From Hemerocallis citrina (Eukaryota > Streptophyta > Magnoliopsida > Asparagales > Asphodelaceae): 64,000 nt of DNA. Location: positions 52,606,565 to 52,670,564 of the forward strand of contig CM030366.1 of assembly GCA_017893485.1 (NCBI GenBank), written 5' to 3'. A program made the position numbers and the translations under genes. Positions within the stretch are counted from its first letter, which is position 1; the number at the start of each line of letters is the position of its first letter. Positions 10,606-21,766 of this stretch are shown here, piece by piece. The notes beneath the pieces were generated by a model, which had not been told where the DNA came from, did no database searches, and worked only from the letters and a program-made list of their open reading frames with translations.

Positions 10606-11605
10606 ATGGCTCGTGGAAATTCTTCTCAGCCTGATCTAGTTGATGCTGTCACTGCTGTGCTTGAGCGGCTGATTAATCAGCAGCAAAACCACAGTGATCT
10701 TGTGATGGCTGCTCTTGAAGCTACTCGGGTTCTGCCTCCTATTGTACTTGTGTAGGCAAATCTTCTGCCTCGTCCAGGAACAGTTACAGATTTTATGAGG
10801 CTGCATCCCGACCGTTTTTCCGGCACTGAAACGCCTTTGGAGGCTGAACAGTGGTTTATCCTGACCGAGCGCTTGCTCTTGGCGGCACGTGTTGCCGAAG
10901 CTGATAGGGTGGATGTGGTTTCCATCTAACTGGTGGATTTGGCTCATATTTGGTGGATGGTCGAGTTCAAGCATCTTGAGAGGCTTATTGCTTGGGCTAC
11001 TTTTACTTGGGGATTCTTAGAGAAGTTCTTCCCCAGTAGTACCTGAGTTGAGAAGGAACATCAATTCCTGGCCCTAAAACAGGTTAAGTCATTATTTTAT
11101 TTTGGAATTTTGTTACATAATTGTTCAAACAATGTTGTAACATGGACTTCTTGAAACAAGGTTCCAGGTCAGTGGATGAGTACGCAGCTGAGTTTACTAG
11201 ACTTAGCTACTTCACTGTCGTTCTTGTGGCAACCGAAGAGGATATGGCTCGTAGATTCACAAATGGGCTTAAGCAGGATATCAAAAGGCATATTGTTTCT
11301 GTTCATTTGCGTACTTACGCTGAAGCTCTTGAGGCAGCTCGAGCTCAGGAGCAGGCTCGTGGTAGTTTGGTTCCTTCTCCGCAGACTGTTCCATATTCTG
11401 CTTCTAGGCCTTCTGGTAGTCCTGTTCGGAGGCTTGTCCTAACCCATTCGGTCAGGGAAGCTCCGTATCCTTCTGCTGGCTTCCAGAAGAGAGGTTTTTG
11501 CGACTTCTGTCAGATATCTGGGCATGAGCGTAAAAATTGTTGGCGCATCAATCCGGTGCTTTAGGTGTGGCACCGCTGATCATTTTGTATGTGATTGTCC
11601 GCAGC
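10606..11605 (+). pseudogene. Element 2 gag, broken
   Basis: The likely start at 10606 (MARGNSSQPDLVDAVTAVLE) follows an acceptor-like TTATGTGCAG. The gag core appears as DFMRLHPDRFSGTETPLEAEQW. In-frame stops occur near 10755 and 10927. A 78 bp stretch with GT and AG ends (11083-11160) lies inside the ALKQ-GSRSVDEYAAEF motif, but removing it does not restore the frame. Two CCHC knuckles are present, CDFCQISGHERKNC (11499-11540) and CFRCGTADHFVCDC (11557-11598), in different frames because of a shift between them. The product would be the capsid/nucleocapsid protein. This copy cannot make it. Confidence 0.87.
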
Positions 11606-11788
11606 AGTAGCAGGTGGCTCTTCCAGCCAGGGGTCCTATTCAGCAAGTAGGCCCATCTCGTGGTCCAGTTAGGCCTTCGCTTCCTCCTCAATGCCAGATT
11701 GTCAGTCAGAGAACCGCTGTTCCAAGGAGAGGTTAGGCTTTCAACTTGAATGCTGCAGATGCTGAGACAGTTGAAGGAGTTGTGGCAG

Positions 11789-11935
11789 GTATATCTTGTT
11801 TTGTTGTTTTGTTGTTTTGTTTCTATTTGTTTCATTTCTTTTAGTCTTGCTTTGCTTCTTTATGTTATTTTCCTGCATTGTTTTTCCCTCACCCTTGATT
11901 CTCTATTCTTTTACCTTGTCTTTTGATTCTTTTAG
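11789..11935 (+). other. Possible intron between gag and protease, element 2
   Basis: The sequence GCAG|GTATATC ... TTCTTTTAG|GTATCATCC bounds a 147 bp T-rich insert with plant-like splice signals. Removing it joins VEGVVAG to IILVCSFPTHVLFDSG in one frame, directly before the protease active site. Unspliced, the frame stops at a TAG inside the insert. Introns near the gag-pol boundary are known in Ogre-type gypsy elements. I cannot exclude that this is simply a T-rich insertion. Confidence 0.45.
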
Positions 11936-12365
11936 GTATCATCCTTGTTTGCTCTTTTCCTACCCATGTTCTTTTTGATTCTGGGGAAACCCATTCTTTT
12001 GTCTCCTCTTGATTTGTCGCTCGCCATCAGTTAGAGTGTAGCAATATGTTAGAGGCTTGAAATATTGTGACAGGTGGTGGAGTTGTCATATGTTCCCGTG
12101 AGTGCAGGTAATGTCCTGTTGTTATTGGGGATGCAGATTTCAAAGCCAACCTGATTATAATTGGAAATTCAGGATTCGACGTTATTCTGGGTATGGATTG
12201 GTTAGGTGAAGCCTATGCCATTATTGATTGCCATGCAAAGAAGTTTGTCTTTGGAATTCCATATCGAGCAGAATTTGAGTTCTATGCTGGGGAGTCTTCC
12301 CTTGGCCGAGCAAAGACTGCAGTTGAACAAGTGGATTGTGCGATGGAATTGCACTCAGGTGTGAG
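11936..12365 (+). pseudogene. Element 2 aspartic protease region
   Basis: The active-site motif is VLFDSGETHSFVSS, with the catalytic aspartate codon at 11977-11979 and serine in place of the more common threonine of DTG. A stop follows directly (SS-stop), and further stops occur near 12058 and 12110. The linker block DVILGMDWLGEAYAIIDCHAKK (12178-12243) is intact and matches the gypsy protease-RT connection. The protease would cut the polyprotein. This copy is dead. Confidence 0.85.
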
Positions 12366-13736
12366 GCTGCGCCTCTAGTAGTTCAGGAATTCTTGGATGT
12401 TTTTCCATATGAGTTTCCTGGCTTACCCCCTGATAGGGAAGTGGAATTCAGTATTGATGTTCAGCCTGGAACTTCGCCGATATCGAAGAGTCCCTACAGG
12501 ATGGCACCGGTTGAGCTAGCAGAGCTTAAGGTGCAGCTTCAGAAATTTCTTGATTTGGATTTCATTAGACCAAGTGTTTTGCATTGGGGTGCTCCGGTCC
12601 TTTTTGTCAACAAGAAGGATGGTAATCGTCGACTGTGAATGGATTATCGAGAGCTGGACAGAGTTACTGTGAAGAATCGATATTTGTTGCCCAGGATCGA
12701 CGATTTGTTTGATCAGTTGAGTGGGGCTGCTATTTTTTCGAAGTTGGATCTTCGTTCTGGGTATCACCAAGTCAAGGTGAAGGTTGCAGATATACAAAAG
12801 ACTGCATTTAGGACTAGATACGGGCACTATGAGTATCTTGTGATGCCGTTCAGAATCACGAACGCGCCAGCTATATTCATGAGTCTTATGAACCGGGTCT
12901 TCTCTCTGTTCTTGGATAGATTTGTGGTGGTCATCATTGATGATATTTTGGTGTATTCTCGAAATTGGGAAGATCATGCTGAGCATCTTAGAGTGGTTCT
13001 GCAGACTTTGAGAGAGAATCAGCTCTATGAAAAACTCAGCAAGTGCGAGTTTTGGCTCGACAGGGTTTCTTTCTTGGGGCACATTATTTCTGGCGATGGT
13101 GTTTCCGTGGATCCGGCCAAGATTGAGACTGTGAAGGATTGGCCTATTCCCAAGTCAGTTTCGGAGGTCAGGAGTTTTCTTGGTTTGGCTGGCTATTATC
13201 GAAAATTTGTCCAAGATTTTTCGAAGATAACAGGACCGTTGACTAAATTGACTGGGAAGAATCAGAAGTTTTGTTGGTCTGATGAGTGTAATGAGGCTTT
13301 TGTTGAGTTGAAGAACAGATTGATGTCAGTGCCTGTGTTGACTATTCCAGATGGTTCAGGTGGATTTATAATTCACTGTAATACTTCTGGTAAGGGTCTT
13401 AGAGCAGTTTTGATGCAGAAGGGCCGAGTCGTTGCGTATGCATTGAGGCAGTTGAGGCCGCATGAGAAGAACTATCCTACTCATGACTTGGAGTTAGCTA
13501 CAGTGATTTATGCTTTGAAGCTGTGGAGACATTATTTACTTGGAGACCAAGTGGAGATCTTTACAGACCACAAAAGTCTCAAGTACGTCTTCACCCAGAA
13601 GGAGTTAAACACGAGGCAAAGGCATTGGTCGGAACTTATGGCTGATTATGACATCAGTTTGCAATACCATCCTGGTAAAGTAAACTTAGTGCCTGATGCT
13701 TTGAGCCGGAGACCAGCAGTTATGTTTCTTACTTAG
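12366..13736 (+). pseudogene. Element 2 reverse transcriptase-RNase H, nearly complete
   Basis: This is the best preserved coding stretch of the window. Blocks in order are [58 protein letters not shown], then one in-frame TGA at 12636-12638, [48 protein letters not shown] and the catalytic [11 protein letters not shown]. The connection ([18 protein letters not shown]) and RNase H ([17 protein letters not shown], ending [12 protein letters not shown]) follow. RT copies the RNA and RNase H degrades it. The RNase H first aspartate is changed (HCNTSGKGL in place of a DAS motif), and G is changed to R in MPFGLTNAP. Confidence 0.93.
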
Positions 13737-14605
13737 CAGAGTGATCTCATTAAGCAGATGAGGAGGTTGGAGTTGGATGTTGTGTTGCCAAGTTCTGGTC
13801 GGAGTTGTTTGGTGCTCCATCTGCAGTCATCTCTTGTTGAGTAGATTAAAGAGGCACAGGCTGGTGATGTGCAGTTGCAGGGTTTTCGAGCTGAGGTTGA
13901 GTCTGGGTCCAGGGCGGACATGGTTATTCATGCAGATGGTTCGCTTCGTTTTGGTTCCCAGTTGTGTGTCCCTAAGGGTGAAATTCGTCAGAGGTTGCTT
14001 GAAGAAGCTCATCAGTCTTCATATTCTATCCATCCTGGTGGTACTAAGATGTATCGGGATTTGAAGATTCATTTCTGGTGGCATGTTATGAAAAGGGTTG
14101 TGGCTCGATTGTTTCTCAGTACTTGATATACAAGCAGGTTAAGGCAGAACATCAGAGGATCGCTGGACTTCTTCAACCGCTTCCTATTCCAGAGTGGAAG
14201 TGGGAACATATCACTATGGATTTTGTGACTGCTTTGCCAAGGAGTCCTAAGGGTTATAATGCTATTTGGGTGATTGTCGACCGTTTGATGAAGAGTGCTC
14301 ACTTCATTTATTTTCGTATCGGACAGTCTACTGAGAGCCTAGCTGAGAGGTATATGGAAGAGATTGTTAGACTTCATGGGGTTCCAGTCAATATTGTATC
14401 CGACAGGGATACGAGATTCAGATTTCAGTTCTGGGATAGTCTTCAGGCCAGTTTGGAGAAAAGTACAGTACAACTTTTCATCCCCAGACTGATGGATAGT
14501 CTGAGCGGACAATTCAGATTCTTGAGGACATGTTGAGGTCCTGTATGCTTCAGTTTGGTGGATCTTGGGAGGAGATTCAGCAGAAGTTTCCTCATTTATT
14601 TGAGT
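13737..14605 (+). pseudogene. Element 2 integrase, C-terminal half deleted
   Basis: The linker and zinc-binding region read LLEEAHQSSYSIHPGGTKMYRDLKIHFWW (13998-14084). The core continues MDFVTALPRSPKGYNAIWVIVDRLMKSAHFI and [13 protein letters not shown]. After a frameshift near 14455 and a stop, the segment with TDG, SERTIQILEDML and LQFGGSWE can be followed to about 14570. There it jumps straight to EIQQKFPHLFE-stop, which looks like the end of a chromodomain. The GPY/F module and most of the chromodomain are therefore deleted, so this copy could not direct its own integration. Confidence 0.87.
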
Positions 14606-14679
14606 AGTTATTTTGGTTTATTTTTTTCTTTTGGGGGTTACCCTTTGTATCTTCTTTTTGAATTTCGAGGACGAAATTC

Positions 14680-14700
14680 TTTTTGTTAGGTGGGTAGGAT
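14680..14700 (+). other. Polypurine tract region of element 2
   Basis: TTCGAGGACGAAATTC (14663-14679) and then GTTAGGTGGGTAGGAT lie directly before the 3' LTR. The same AAGGTGGGTAGGAT string precedes the 3' LTR of element 5, which supports this as the plus-strand primer site. Confidence 0.75.
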
Positions 14701-17700
14701 TGTAACCCATGTTTTTCATTTTTCGTATTTTTGGTGTATTTTTCTTTTCTTGTGTATTTGTACTCTCTTGTTTTTTTCCTTGGACTGTATATTGAGTTGT
14801 TTCAATATATTTTCATTTTCTTTTCTCATTCTTGATTTTTGCGAGTTATTTCTGATTTCTTAGTTGTTCTTGTTTATGGTTGTTGTTTTCGCTCTTTATT
14901 GTTGTCTCGTTCTCTTTATTTGAATTTTTGGGTGCTCTTGGTGATTTGGTGGGCTACCCCATTCCTAATCCTATTATTTTGATCCCTAATTGATTACCAA
15001 ATTCAAATTACCCAATCCTAATTTGAATCCAATTCAATTTGATCCCGATTTGTCTTATTGGATTAATCCTATTATTACTCCTAAACTACCCACAACCCAA
15101 TACCCAATTATCCATTAACCCTAATTCCCTTATATATATATTGCTAATCTCTGTCCCTCAACCCTAACCCTAATATACCCCTATCTTTCTCTCCCGCTGC
15201 TTGCGCCGCACACCACAACCCGAGCCCTCCTCCCGGCCTGCACTCCAACCCGCACACACCCCCTGCTCGGCCTGCACACCACGACACCTAACCTCGACCT
15301 TCCTCTTGCCGCACCCGACCACCATCCACCTCCTTATCCATCCATCGACTATCTCCCCCTTACTTCCGTCTGCCGTCGACCAAGTCAGCAACAGCCAGAG
15401 CGGCACCAGGCTGACGCCGCCATCTCTCGCTCTCTTGATCTCTCTCTTGCTTTGTAGAGTTTTACTCGTGTGGTGATTTTCCACGAGTTTGCTTAGATTC
15501 GTTGATTCGTGGATTTTCGTTCATGGGTTTTATTCGTTGTCGGGAATTCGTCCCGTTACTTTTGATTTTCATCATTCTTCATCTCTGATTAAGGCAAGTA
15601 ACTTGTACTCCAATTCCTTTGTTTGATACAAGTCATAAATACCACCTATAGTGTAGTTGGGTCTAGAGACAACTCGTATGTGTGTTATCTTTGATGGGTT
15701 TTGTCTCTATTGTGAAAACAATAGTTGCCTCACGACACAATATTGACATGAGTTAACTTATGTTTTACCCGTTCTTGATTTAATCATGTATGTGAGACTT
15801 CTCGTGAGAATTTGGGTATTTGTGGAGAACCATGTGGTAGACTTGTTTTAGATATATTAATAACCCTAATTCATGATGTTTGGACAGTTGGTAGACTCGA
15901 TTTCAAGTTTGGTTGTGCTTTGAACAAGTTTTGCATGATATATGTGTAGTTGTTGTTAAAGGAAAAAATCTGCATTTTGTCGCTGATCTGTTTTGGTTGC
16001 TGTTTTGGACTGTCTTGAAGTCAGTAACTTTTCGGTATAAAATATGAGTTTTAGAGGATTTCGTCTGTTTTCCAACTCCTCTGACCTTGCTTGATTTCGT
16101 TTTCGTATGAGTGACTTATGACTGTTTTACTACAGAGGTGTATTATGTTTCCAGATTTCGTTTCTCGACGATTTTGTTGATTAAACTATTTTGATACTTG
16201 AGCTACACCAATTATTTTGATCTGAAACTTTGGTTAGTTTTTCTATACCTATCTAGCAATTACCCAGAAGTTTGGTAGATTTTATTGATGAGTTTATATG
16301 TCATTTCATGCATGTTTACAAAAGTAATACTTGCTGGATTTTGCTCGCTGTTCTATAAAGAATTGTGTTTTCACCCTGATTCCTCTTACTGTATTGAGAA
16401 TGTTTGTGAAATATGAAAGTTAATATATTTTATCTATTTTCCTCTCCCTTTGGCGGATTTGGATTTCGTTTCATGACTTGCGAGATATTTCAGTTTTCGT
16501 ACAGCAGTGTTGGGAATTCCAGATTTGCCAAACTACCGTTTCTTGATATTTTCTTATTTTTGATGACTGAACTAATTTTACTGAAATATTATGAAACTTT
16601 ATATTTTGACTCTAGACATATAGGGGAATACCCCAGATTGTTTCTGGATTTATTTGAGAGGTTTTGATGCTGTTTTCCGGACTGAGAATTCGTTTTACTG
16701 ATTTCTGACTGAACGTGTTTTCTGGATTCAAATCAGTTTTGAGTCATGATTTTGTGAAATACTATATGGCTTAATTATATTCTTTGGATTCGGTTGGGAG
16801 TCTATTTTCTAGATTCTTTGACAGATCCAGATTTGGATTTCTGTAGTAACGGGAATTACTGTTTTAGTACTGTACTGTCTTGCTGTCCTGAATATGAACA
16901 TACACTGTTTTGCTCGTTTATGTGACTGTATATCATCTATGCATGCGTGATTGTTTCCCTGAACTTAATACTGATTATACCATGTTAGTTTGACACTATT
17001 TCATACACCATCATGTCTGTTTAATAAGTATAATAAAAGTAACCAAGCCGGGGTCACTTAAGGGAAGATCTAGTAGTGGGAAATATGGAAATGTGTACTT
17101 GGAAGGAAACTAGTGTTCCGTACTGCTACTGTTACTGTTACTTTTCTGGTACTGTTACTGTTACTTTACTGCTACTGCTACTGTTACTGATACCTGAGTA
17201 CAATGCGCCATTATGGTCCACTATGAAATCTAAAAGCAAAACTGTTTGTTGTAGCAACCATGTAGTAAAAACCGAGATGCAGGAAGTGCTACCTAGCTAC
17301 TAATACACACAAGACTGTAAGAACATAAGACTAATACTGTTAGACTAATACTGTTAGACTAATACTATTAGACTGATACTATGGGACTGATACTGTTATA
17401 CTGTTACACTGATATACTGAGCATACTGTTACTAGACACTGTTAGTTGCCATATGACACTGTTACTGACACATTCATTTGTACTGTTAGTATACTATGCT
17501 AGATGACTTTGTTTTACTAATTCATGCTAGTTATTACTGTTGATGCATTATTCCATGCTATTTGTTAGTTTCCCATGTGCTTGTATCCTACATTATAAGT
17601 GGTCCGTAACTTGCAGTTGATGGGTACTTGTTTTCTCTTTCCTTCTCCTGCAATTATTAATTGCAGTTCAGGATGGTCAGCTGCCCGATGGTATTGGCAA

Positions 17701-18051
17701 AATGAGATATTAGTACTGGATTTCTTGTTTATTAGTATTATTATTACTATTGTTTTGGAACAATGTATTTTGAGTACTTGAATATTTATTTTGTATTTGG
17801 GCGATGTGACCCAGGATATTTGACTTGTCCAGATTCTGATTTATTTGAGAATATTATATATTGTTTCAAGTAAATTCTGTTGGTTTATTAATTCAGTTAT
17901 GCATGTGTGGTTGACTCTTTTGCTTCCGACTCTGATTGTTTTGTGAGATATTGTAAAGATTTCTGAACAGCTTATGGATGATGAAAATCATTCGCTGGGC
18001 TTTTATTGCGTATCTGTATTCTGTATTCCTTTGGGAAAGTGGGGCGTGACA
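14701..18051 (+). mobile_element. 3' LTR of element 2
   Basis: The 3351 bp copy opens TGTAACCC and ends GGGGCGTGACA. TATA is at 15131-15142, the telobox at 15160-15173, the CGGGA/TCCCG hairpin near 15541, the donor at 15593/15594, the large inverted repeat at 17066-17231 and the acceptor at 17666. Differences from the 5' LTR are mostly single bases and small indels. Confidence 0.95.
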
Positions 18052-18064
18052 CATTATAATTGAA

Positions 18065-18080
18065 GCGTGCTCTGATACCA
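18065..18080 (-). other. Primer-binding site of element 1
   Basis: On the minus strand TGGTATCAGAGCACGC lies five bases inside the 5' LTR. TGGTATCAGAGC is the exact 3' end of initiator Met tRNA. It is cut off from the rest of element 1 by element 2, whose target duplicate CATTA begins at 18052. Confidence 0.88.
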
Positions 18081-18085
18081 ATCTC

Positions 18086-21000
18086 TGTAGTGCCCCGAAT
18101 TTCCAATATAATATCTCAGAAATACGTGGCACAATTTCTAGCATCAACTTCAATTATAATAGTAAACATAGCCAAAAATACAGATAAATTTTTCTTTCAA
18201 CCTTTATTACATTAGTTCATTACAAAACACAACGGAAAAAAATAAACACCTTGAATTACAGTCTTTTCATTACAACACCTTTTTTACAATTTTCATAAGC
18301 TTTATTATCATTCTATCTCATGCATCCAAATTCCAATGCTATAGGTAATCACCTGTAAAACATGAGGCTAGAGATAACCCTAATCCCTAAAACTACAGGG
18401 GTCAGCCATAACGGTATGAGTGACATAAAAACAAAGCAACATAAATAGAACATGAAACATGGAATCATAAACAACAGGTAATAAAGACAAGAATAATTGA
18501 ATTAAGAAATAACAATGAAACATGAAAAACATCAAGTGTAGCTAGACTAAGTGTCAAGTGTAGAAAACTGGAAAAACACATGCATAAACCAAATCAAGAA
18601 AACACCATATTAAATGCTCTCTCTAATGCGTACTTGTCGGATTCTATGCATCCCAATCTACATAGGTCTAGTGCATGCCCTTAACGTCTCCACTTTATAG
18701 GGTTTAGTCCCCCGCCATGCAACTAATCTTACCACGATGACTACTACGAGATATAGGTAAACTGTGAGTATTATCCCATGCCCCGATAATTTTGGAGGTC
18801 AAACTCTATCCAAAGATAATTCCGAAGACTATTTCACTCACATATGGGAATCTTCGAGAATACCCCACACTGCAAGCTATGACACCTCATCACACAAATA
18901 CCACATGAGTGTTGCCTCGACAATGATAATTTCAGAGATCAATCCCACACCACAGGTAATTCTGGAGACTATTTCACTCACACCTGAATAATTCGGGGGA
19001 TTATCTCACACCGCAAGCCATACTGAAGTCCATAACCCATGTTCTCATTCATCATATCACCACTAGTGTCTGTCCTTATCTTTTTAAGTTAATTAATTTA
19101 ATTTTGAACCTCCTAGAGATGGTGTACCCTATCGGACTTAACTCAACAACTGATCAACAATATGCCTCAACAGGCCCAAAACATAATAACTCAACTGCCG
19201 GCATACTAGGGTCCCACACAACCTCTAGAAACTCACGCTCAACTATCTAAACCCAACAATAAAACATCTTGAAAACATATATTCTGTAGAAAGATGATAT
19301 TTAGGATAGTAATTTATAGACCCCCACAACATTTAAAGAATCAATCGTTTAAAGAACATCAGAATATTTCAAGGAACATCAGTAACAGTCGACTGTAAAC
19401 CGGAGTCGGTCGACTATTCAGAGCGAAAAACTAGCACTTCAAGAAAATAATTCTAAGTAATGGCAGCCGTTTGTAAAAGTCATCGGTCGACTATCCAGAG
19501 CTAAAATCCAACATTTTTAAGAAAAATAACTCTAAGTAGTGACGGTCGAATGTAAAAGTCATCGGTCGACTGTCTAGAGCGAAAATCCAAAACTTCGAGA
19601 AAACGTCAAAACAGAGCAGAGTCAGTCGACTGTAAAAATGGGTCAGTCGACTGTTCCGCGTGAAATATTAAAACTTCAAGAAAATACAACAGCCAGGTAG
19701 CAACGGTCGACTGTATAAATTTATCGGTCGACTGTCGACCTGTAGACTACAGTTTTTAGTTGTGCACATTTCAACCGATACAGAGTTTTACTTTATAAAA
19801 GCGAATTCTGTGAAAAGCATATTTTTGATATAATCAAATACGACTTGTAGGGTATCTAAGATCCCATAAAAACAATTAAAACCACTTTGAATTAATAAAA
19901 ATCACAATTTGTTGATTTACTCTAATTTGAACATGAATTTGTGCACATATCCAAAAACGGAGTTTTTAAGAATCGATCATACTTCAAATTAACTTCATAT
20001 TATGTTCCAAACCATATCAATATAGAAATAAGTTGAGATATAGTCAAATCTTCCGAAAACACACAAAGACTCAATTTCTTCAAAAGCATTGTATTACAAT
20101 ATTCATGTAAAATGTTCGTGCATGTTCGTACACCAAAGAAACTTCACAAGTCCATCAATTAGAAATGACAAAATATTCTGATTTAACCTGAGTATTTGAG
20201 AAATCCACATTCAAGTAAAATCTTTCACAAAATCACCAATCTCCAAATTTATCATATTGCATCAAACCCAATTCAATTATCACAAATCTAATTCTCAAAA
20301 CATGGTCTCTTAATTCATTAGTCCTTATCAAAATTTTCTCAACTCAAATCACCATCTTTAACTCATGAACATAAACAAATTTAACATTACCATAATCAAG
20401 TTGCACTAATCCAACCTTATAATTAGTCAAAATCTCTTCTTTAACCAATCTAGGCATAACATTTTCCTATACTCAATCAAATCAGCATTAACCCAAAAGA
20501 AATAGCATACTCATGGTTTATATCAGGTTATTTAACAATCTCAAATCATCCATATGCAAATTCTACTCATAAATGACTTAGGGTTTCATAAAAGATCAAA
20601 TTTTGATTCATCAATTCATCCAATCCATCATATATCTATATTCATAACAAACCCTAGCATGCTTTCTAATAGATGAAACACCGCATTCAACGTTCAAAGA
20701 ACAATACAAAACAAATTATATCACTCATCTTGTTGAAAGAATCAAACGAAGACGAATAGAAAGTAAGAAAAGCTCCTCCTTAGCAAGAAATCCAAGATAT
20801 TCTCTTTAGAACTCTGGAATAATAAGAAATAAGAAATCCCCTATGTTGTGCAGCGAGATGACGGCTGCACTACACCCTAAATAGGTGGGGATTAAAGATT
20901 CTAGGGTTTTTGAGTACATTTGCAAAATACTCCCTTTCAAATATACCTTTACATAAATAGATCCTCATACTAGGAAATTAGTTAAAACCAATTTAATTGG

Positions 21001-21504
21001 GTTCAAAATCAAAAAGATCCCCCACTAGCATCAGTCGGCACTACAGGAAAAAGTCAGAAAACAATTTTGCAATTTCGTCCCTTCAAATAGCAATTTTGCA
21101 AAAAGATCTTCTTTTATCAAAACTTGTAAAATATATCAAATGTGTTCAAACGAAAGGTAAACTTTTTACTCCTGAATTGACTAGGCACTATTTCAAGCCC
21201 AAAAATCCAAAAATATGGAGTTTCACCCTTATTTGGTAATTTTGCACAAAAGTCCTTTTTGAAATATTTGCAAATGGGTCCAACCATTGTCAGAAAAATC
21301 TAGAAAAATCACAAATAATCTCAAATAATAAATAATGAGTTTCCCAAAATAATTTTGGCTTTTGAACCTCTCGAGAAAATATTTGCACGTGTTTTGCATG
21401 TGTAAGATGATAAATTTTTAGATAAATATTTATTAAATCACCAAAAGCCATTTTAACTCATTTAATATTCTCAAAACAATATTTTAAAAATACGGGGTAC
21501 TACA
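18086..21504 (-). mobile_element. 5' LTR of element 1
   Basis: The 3419 bp LTR runs from TGTAGTGCCCCG to CGGGGTACTACA on the plus strand. Its right 1.3 kb is the counterpart of window bases 1-2376 without the Helitron. A TATA-like region lies on the minus strand near 20930-20960. The donor seen as CAAG|GTGAGTG in the 3' LTR copy is CAAG|ATGAGTG here (about 20737), a likely inactivating change. Imperfect ~65 bp repeats occur at 18790-19020 and a GTCGACTG-rich repeat block at 19387-19742. The small frames inside carry no recognisable domain. Confidence 0.93.
19387..19742. repeat. GTCGACTG-containing tandem repeats in element 1 LTR
   Basis: About five imperfect units of roughly 70-95 bp each contain the word (G/A)GTCGACT one or two times, usually followed by CAGAGCGAAAA and CTTCAAGAAAA. 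AGTCGACT is its own reverse complement. The last unit ends GGTCGACTGTCGACCTG, which can fold on itself. Similar paired words with a CAGAGC tail occur in the unrelated copia element at 26485-26590. Confidence 0.75.
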
Positions 21505-21766
21505 GAGGGGACCCACACCTTTGCCATGGCACCAACTTGACCAGTTTTGCCACTGTCGTGGCACCGGTCGCAGGCGTTGGAGGAGGCCTCTTGCCATCCT
21601 TTTGACGGTCGATTCGACGACCTTGGCCTTGAGGGACTTGGCGCCTTTCGCATTGTTCTTCAGGAGATCCTCCACTTCAGGAGGCGACTGTTTCTGCTTT
21701 TTCTCCCCCTTAGGAACCTTAACATCGTCCCCGCCCTTCATCCTTGCCTCGGCCTCCGCTTCCCGC
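21505..21766 (-). other. Unidentified GC-rich coding-like fragment
   Basis: Between element 1 and LTR H lies about 260 bp that is much more GC-rich than its surroundings. On the minus strand it stays open (REAEAEARMKGGDDVKVPKG, then a Lys-rich segment with PPEVEDLLKNNAKGAKSLK). It could be a piece of a host gene or of another element's gag region. I recognise no family. Both sides are cut by repeats, so neither start nor stop is preserved. Confidence 0.4.

Larger units (their letters stand above)
7108..18051 (+). mobile_element. Ty3/gypsy element 2, complete with both LTRs
   Basis: This 10.9 kb element lies on the plus strand with LTRs at 7108-10432 and 14701-18051, both opening TGTAAC; they end GCATGACA and GCGTGACA. 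The 5-bp target duplication CATTA is exact at 7103-7107 and 18052-18056. The LTRs look roughly 95% alike by eye, so insertion is not very recent. Coding order is gag, protease, RT, RNase H, integrase. The integrase end and any chromodomain are deleted. It landed in the leader of element 1, just downstream of that element's primer site, and so post-dates it. Confidence 0.95.
1..21504 (-). mobile_element. Ty3/gypsy element 1 (chromovirus-like), nested
   Basis: This is a full LTR retrotransposon read on the minus strand. In its reading order it has a 5' LTR (21504-18086), a primer-binding site (18080-18065), gag, protease, RT/RNase H, integrase with a chromodomain (7007-2604), a polypurine tract (2390-2377) and a 3' LTR (2376 to beyond base 1). 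The leader is interrupted by element 2 (7108-18051) and the 3' LTR by a Helitron (1196-2298). The chromodomain and the long LTR suggest the Tekay/Del lineage, but that placement is inferred from protein motifs only. The bases beside the 5' LTR are GAGGG (21505-21509); the matching target duplication lies outside the window. Confidence 0.9.

Noticed and set aside
11083..11160. GT...AG segment inside element 2 gag as a second intron
   Set aside because: Removing it leaves the gag motif one base out of frame, so it looks more like an insertion or duplication with a chance match to splice borders.
13733..14302. Minus-strand frames opposite the element 2 integrase
   Set aside because: They are antisense shadows of the plus-strand integrase, whose motifs are clear.
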